Source: JBBQXK01 sp038209775 (GTDB taxonomy: Bacteria; Pseudomonadota; Alphaproteobacteria; Rhodobacterales; Rhodobacteraceae). Taken from it: DNA of 64,000 nucleotides. The stretch spans positions 1 through 64,000 of the forward strand of contig JBBQXK010000018.1 in the NCBI GenBank assembly GCA_038209775.1. Reading direction: 5' to 3'. Position numbers and translations under genes: made by a program. Below are positions 61,811-64,000 of this stretch, one piece after another. Numbering within the stretch: the first letter of the stretch is position 1; each line of letters begins with the position of its first letter. The notes under the pieces are model-generated. The model made no database searches. It saw nothing but the letters and a program-made list of their open reading frames with translations, and had not been told where the DNA came from.

Positions 61811-62761
61811 TCAGACCGGGTTCGGCAAGCTGCGCCCTTCGGCGTGGGCGGCAAGATTGGCCACCGCCATCATGCCCATGCCCATCCGCACCTCAAGCGC
61901 CGCCGTGCCGAGATGCGGCAGGAGGGTGACGTTTTCCATCGCCACCAGGGCGGGCGGGACCTGGGGTTCGAACTCGTACACATCGAGGCCCGCGCCCGCG
62001 ATGCGGCCCGTTTGCAGGGCGGCGATCAGGGCAGTTTCGTCCACCACGTCGCCCCGCGCGATGTTGATGAAGATCGCGTGGGGGCGCATGTGCGCGAGGG
62101 TGCCCGCGTTGATCAGGTGGTGGGTCTCGGCCGTGGCGGGGACGGCGGTCACCACGATGTCGGCGGCCATCGCCTGTGCCATCGTGACCTGCCGGGCGGG
62201 GACGCCCGGGTCGGCGACGGGGGAGCGGTTGGCAAAGATCACCTCCATGCCGAAGCCAAGGTTTGCACGGCGGGCGATGGCCTTGCCGATCCGGCCCATG
62301 CCGATGATGCCAAGCTGTTTGCCCGAGATGTGCATTCCGAGGAACTGTGTCGGGTGCCAGCCGGTCCACTGGCCCGCACGCAGTACCCGCTCACCCTCAC
62401 CCGCGCGGCGGGCGGTGGCGAGCATCAGGAGCATGGCGATATCCGCCGTGGCATCGGTGACGGCACCGGGGGTGTTGGTGACCTTGAGGCCCGCTGCATG
62501 GGCGGCGGCCACGTCGATGTGGTTGTAGCCGACGCCGAAGTTCGCAAGGATCGTTGCGCGGGGGGTCGGCACATCGGCAAAGACATCGGCGCGGAAGCGG
62601 TCGCCGAGGGTGGGCAGCACGGCATCGAAATCGCGCAAGGCGGCGCGGAGTTCGTCCGGGTCAAGCGGCAGGGTGCTGGCCCGCAGGGTCACGTCCCAGG
62701 TGGCACGGGCGGCGGTGACCACGGGTTCGGGCAGGGGCCGGGTGATAAGCAGGGTCTTCAA
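61811..62761 (-). CDS. 2-hydroxyacid dehydrogenase (glyoxylate/hydroxypyruvate reductase type)
   Basis: 316 aa. NAD(P)-binding motif LGIIGMGRIGKAIA, catalytic Arg in NIARGDVVDE, Glu in YEFEPQVP and His in LPHLGTA. FGVGYNHIDVAAA is the substrate-carboxylate loop. Probably reduces glyoxylate or hydroxypyruvate; the exact cofactor is unclear. Overlaps csaA by 4 bases. Confidence 0.9.
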   Translation of the reverse strand: MKTLLITRPLPEPVVTAARATWDVTLRASTLPLDPDELRAALRDFDAVLPTLGDRFRADVFADVPTPRATILANFGVGYNHIDVAAAHAAGLKVTNTPGAVTDATADIAMLLMLATARRAGEGERVLRAGQWTGWHPTQFLGMHISGKQLGIIGMGRIGKAIARRANLGFGMEVIFANRSPVADPGVPARQVTMAQAMAADIVVTAVPATAETHHLINAGTLAHMRPHAIFINIARGDVVDETALIAALQTGRIAGAGLDVYEFEPQVPPALVAMENVTLLPHLGTAALEVRMGMGMMAVANLAAHAEGRSLPNPV

Positions 62762-63090
62762 AACAGGCGTCCTCCATCGGAAACATCGTGGCCGGGGCCG
62801 ATCAGCACGACCTCGCCATCGGCATCGGGCACACCCAGCACAAGGACTTCGGACATCAAGGGGCCGATCTGGCGGGGCGGGAAGTTGACCACGGCCAGCA
62901 CTTGCCGGCCGACCAGTTCGCCGGGTGTATAGTGGCGGGTGATCTGGGCGGAAGAGCGTTTTTCGCCGATATCGCCGCCGAAATCGACCCAGAGCTTGAT
63001 CGCGGGCTTGCGCGCCTGAGGAAAAGGTTCGGCGCGGGTGATGGTGCCGACACGGATGTCGACCTTTTGGAAATCGTCCCAGGTAATCAT
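62758..63090 (-). CDS. csaA: CsaA-type tRNA-binding protein
   Basis: 110 aa. An OB-fold tRNA-binding domain: FQKVDIRVGTITRAEPFP, IKLWVDFGGDIGEKRSSAQIT, and LVGRQVLAVVNFPPRQIG. CsaA proteins bind tRNA and show chaperone-like, protein-export-related activity in the best-studied relatives. Overlaps proC by 4 bases and the dehydrogenase by 4 bases. Confidence 0.93.
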   Translation of the reverse strand: MITWDDFQKVDIRVGTITRAEPFPQARKPAIKLWVDFGGDIGEKRSSAQITRHYTPGELVGRQVLAVVNFPPRQIGPLMSEVLVLGVPDADGEVVLIGPGHDVSDGGRLF

Positions 63091-63899
63091 TTGCCGAGTT
63101 CCCTGCCCCGGTCGGCGGCGGCCTTGATCGCCTTTTTCAGGAGGGCCGGAAAGCCTGCGTCGGCGTCCATCAGCACCGCCAACGCCGCCGCCGTGGTGCC
63201 GCCAGGTGAGGTCACGTTGATGCGCAACTGCGCCGCCGTGTCGGGGGAACGGTGGGCAAGTTCCCCCGCACCGCAGACCGTGGCGCGGGCAAGCCGCATC
63301 GCGATGTCCTTCGGCAGCCCCTCGGCCTCACCCGCCGCTGCCATCGCCTCGATCAGGTGGAACACATAGGCCGGACCGGAGCCGGATACGGCGGTGACCG
63401 CGTCGATCTGGTGTTCGCCTTCCAGATCAACCACTTCGCCCACCGCCGCCATCAGCGTGCGGGCCAATGCCAGGTGATCGGCGGTGGTATCGGCGTTGCC
63501 GCAGAGCGCGGTGATGCCCCGGCCCACCATGGCGGGCGTGTTGGGCATGGTGCGAACGATGGGGGTCTGGGCGCCAAGCGTGGCGTTGAGCGTGGCCATC
63601 GTGGTGCCTGCGGCGATGGACACGAACAGCGTGCCGCCACCGCCAAGTGCCTGCAGGGCGGGGAGGGCCGCACCCATCATCTGCGGCTTGACCGCCAGCA
63701 GGGCAACGGCGGGGGATGGTGGCAGACCGTCGTTCAGGTGGACGCCGGACGCGCGAAGCCAGTCGGTGGGGTTTGGCTCGATCACCCAGACCGAGGTTGG
63801 GGGCACGCCGGCCTGAAGCCAGCCGGTCAGCAAAGCCGTGCCCATCTTGCCACAGCCCAACAGGACCATGCCCTTTGTCGCCACCCCGTCCAGTGTCAT
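63087..63899 (-). CDS. proC: Pyrroline-5-carboxylate reductase
   Basis: Final step of proline synthesis, NAD(P)H-dependent. 270 aa. GLGKMG-like motif VLLGCGKMGTALL, VKPQMM, RTMPNTPAMVGRG, and the C-terminal signature DAVTAVSGSGPAYVFHLIEAMA through VTSPGGTTAAAL. ATG at 63899 has aggggg upstream; ATG at 63,914 is the alternative. First gene of the proC-csaA-dehydrogenase operon. The remaining 101 bases to the window end show no further gene. Confidence 0.95.
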   Translation of the reverse strand: MTLDGVATKGMVLLGCGKMGTALLTGWLQAGVPPTSVWVIEPNPTDWLRASGVHLNDGLPPSPAVALLAVKPQMMGAALPALQALGGGGTLFVSIAAGTTMATLNATLGAQTPIVRTMPNTPAMVGRGITALCGNADTTADHLALARTLMAAVGEVVDLEGEHQIDAVTAVSGSGPAYVFHLIEAMAAAGEAEGLPKDIAMRLARATVCGAGELAHRSPDTAAQLRINVTSPGGTTAAALAVLMDADAGFPALLKKAIKAAADRGRELGK

Positions 63900-64000
63900 G
63901 CCGCCCCCTGTCATACCACCGCCAACCTAGCGCGGGTTGCGGGCCGGTGGAAGGCTTGCCGCCCTTGGCCTGTTGCGCCATGATCGCGCGCCATAGGGGG

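Overview
The window is a stretch of chromosome from a GC-rich alphaproteobacterium, almost certainly of the Rhodobacteraceae (Rhodobacterales). This rests on very high GC in third codon positions, tight gene packing with many 1-8 nt overlaps, and family content typical of that group: a NADP-malic enzyme/phosphotransacetylase fusion, a Hint-domain protein, an extensin-like peptidase, a SPOR-domain protein, DUF817, DUF2237, a YbjN-like protein, and a fatty-acid oxidation locus with two MerR regulators. I see no rRNA, tRNA, CRISPR array, prophage, integrase or insertion sequence. The assignment to genus is not possible by eye.

Layout. 0-8.3 kb: a large intergenic palindrome, a DEAD-box helicase, a small HTH-like protein, thymidine kinase, an EamA transporter, an acyl-CoA ligase, a membrane-anchored protein resembling a dead M48 peptidase, and a SPOR protein. 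8.4-12.8 kb (minus strand): an overlapping nucleoside salvage operon cdd-deoA-deoB-add-upp. 13-17.8 kb: a VOC-cupin-cupin fusion divergent from maeB, then a membrane protein with LAS-peptidase-like motifs whose reading frame is broken near its end. 17.9-25 kb: prpE, an Hpt-like protein coupled to a sigma-54-type response regulator, nadK, glyA, DUF817. 25-36 kb: hydrolase, glyoxalase I, extensin-like peptidase, hisC-tyrC, a methyltransferase/monooxygenase/AraC group, rpsD, Hint protein, argE-like deacylase. 36-48 kb: pth, DUF2237, AsmA, two-hydroxyacid dehydrogenase, a four-gene polyamine-type ABC operon, malate synthase G, SRAP. 48-64 kb: YbjN-like protein, an aminotransferase-MATE-thioesterase operon, two MerR regulators, then acyl-CoA dehydrogenase, thiolase and fadJ with four small cupin and NTF2-like genes set between thiolase and fadJ, and finally proC-csaA-hydroxyacid dehydrogenase.

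Metabolic themes: nucleoside catabolism and pyrimidine salvage; C2/C3/acyl-CoA use (two AMP-forming ligases, acyl-CoA dehydrogenase, thiolase, fadJ, malate synthase G, malic enzyme); amino acid synthesis (hisC, tyrC, glyA, proC, argE-like).

The most unusual signals are non-coding. Two 11-bp-phased arrays (four CGTA-N7 units and then TGTACATAC) occur at 25.5 kb and 48.8 kb in opposite orientation. A third 11-bp direct repeat lies upstream of the ABC operon. A dispersed intergenic repeat (AAATACTCC-type box plus GC-rich hairpin) sits mostly just after stop codons and sometimes forms facing pairs. A hairpin family with a GCATCGA loop is found beside it twice. In coding sequence, the main anomalies are the single-base frameshift at about 17,156-17,159 and the cupin/NTF2 gene insert in the beta-oxidation operon.
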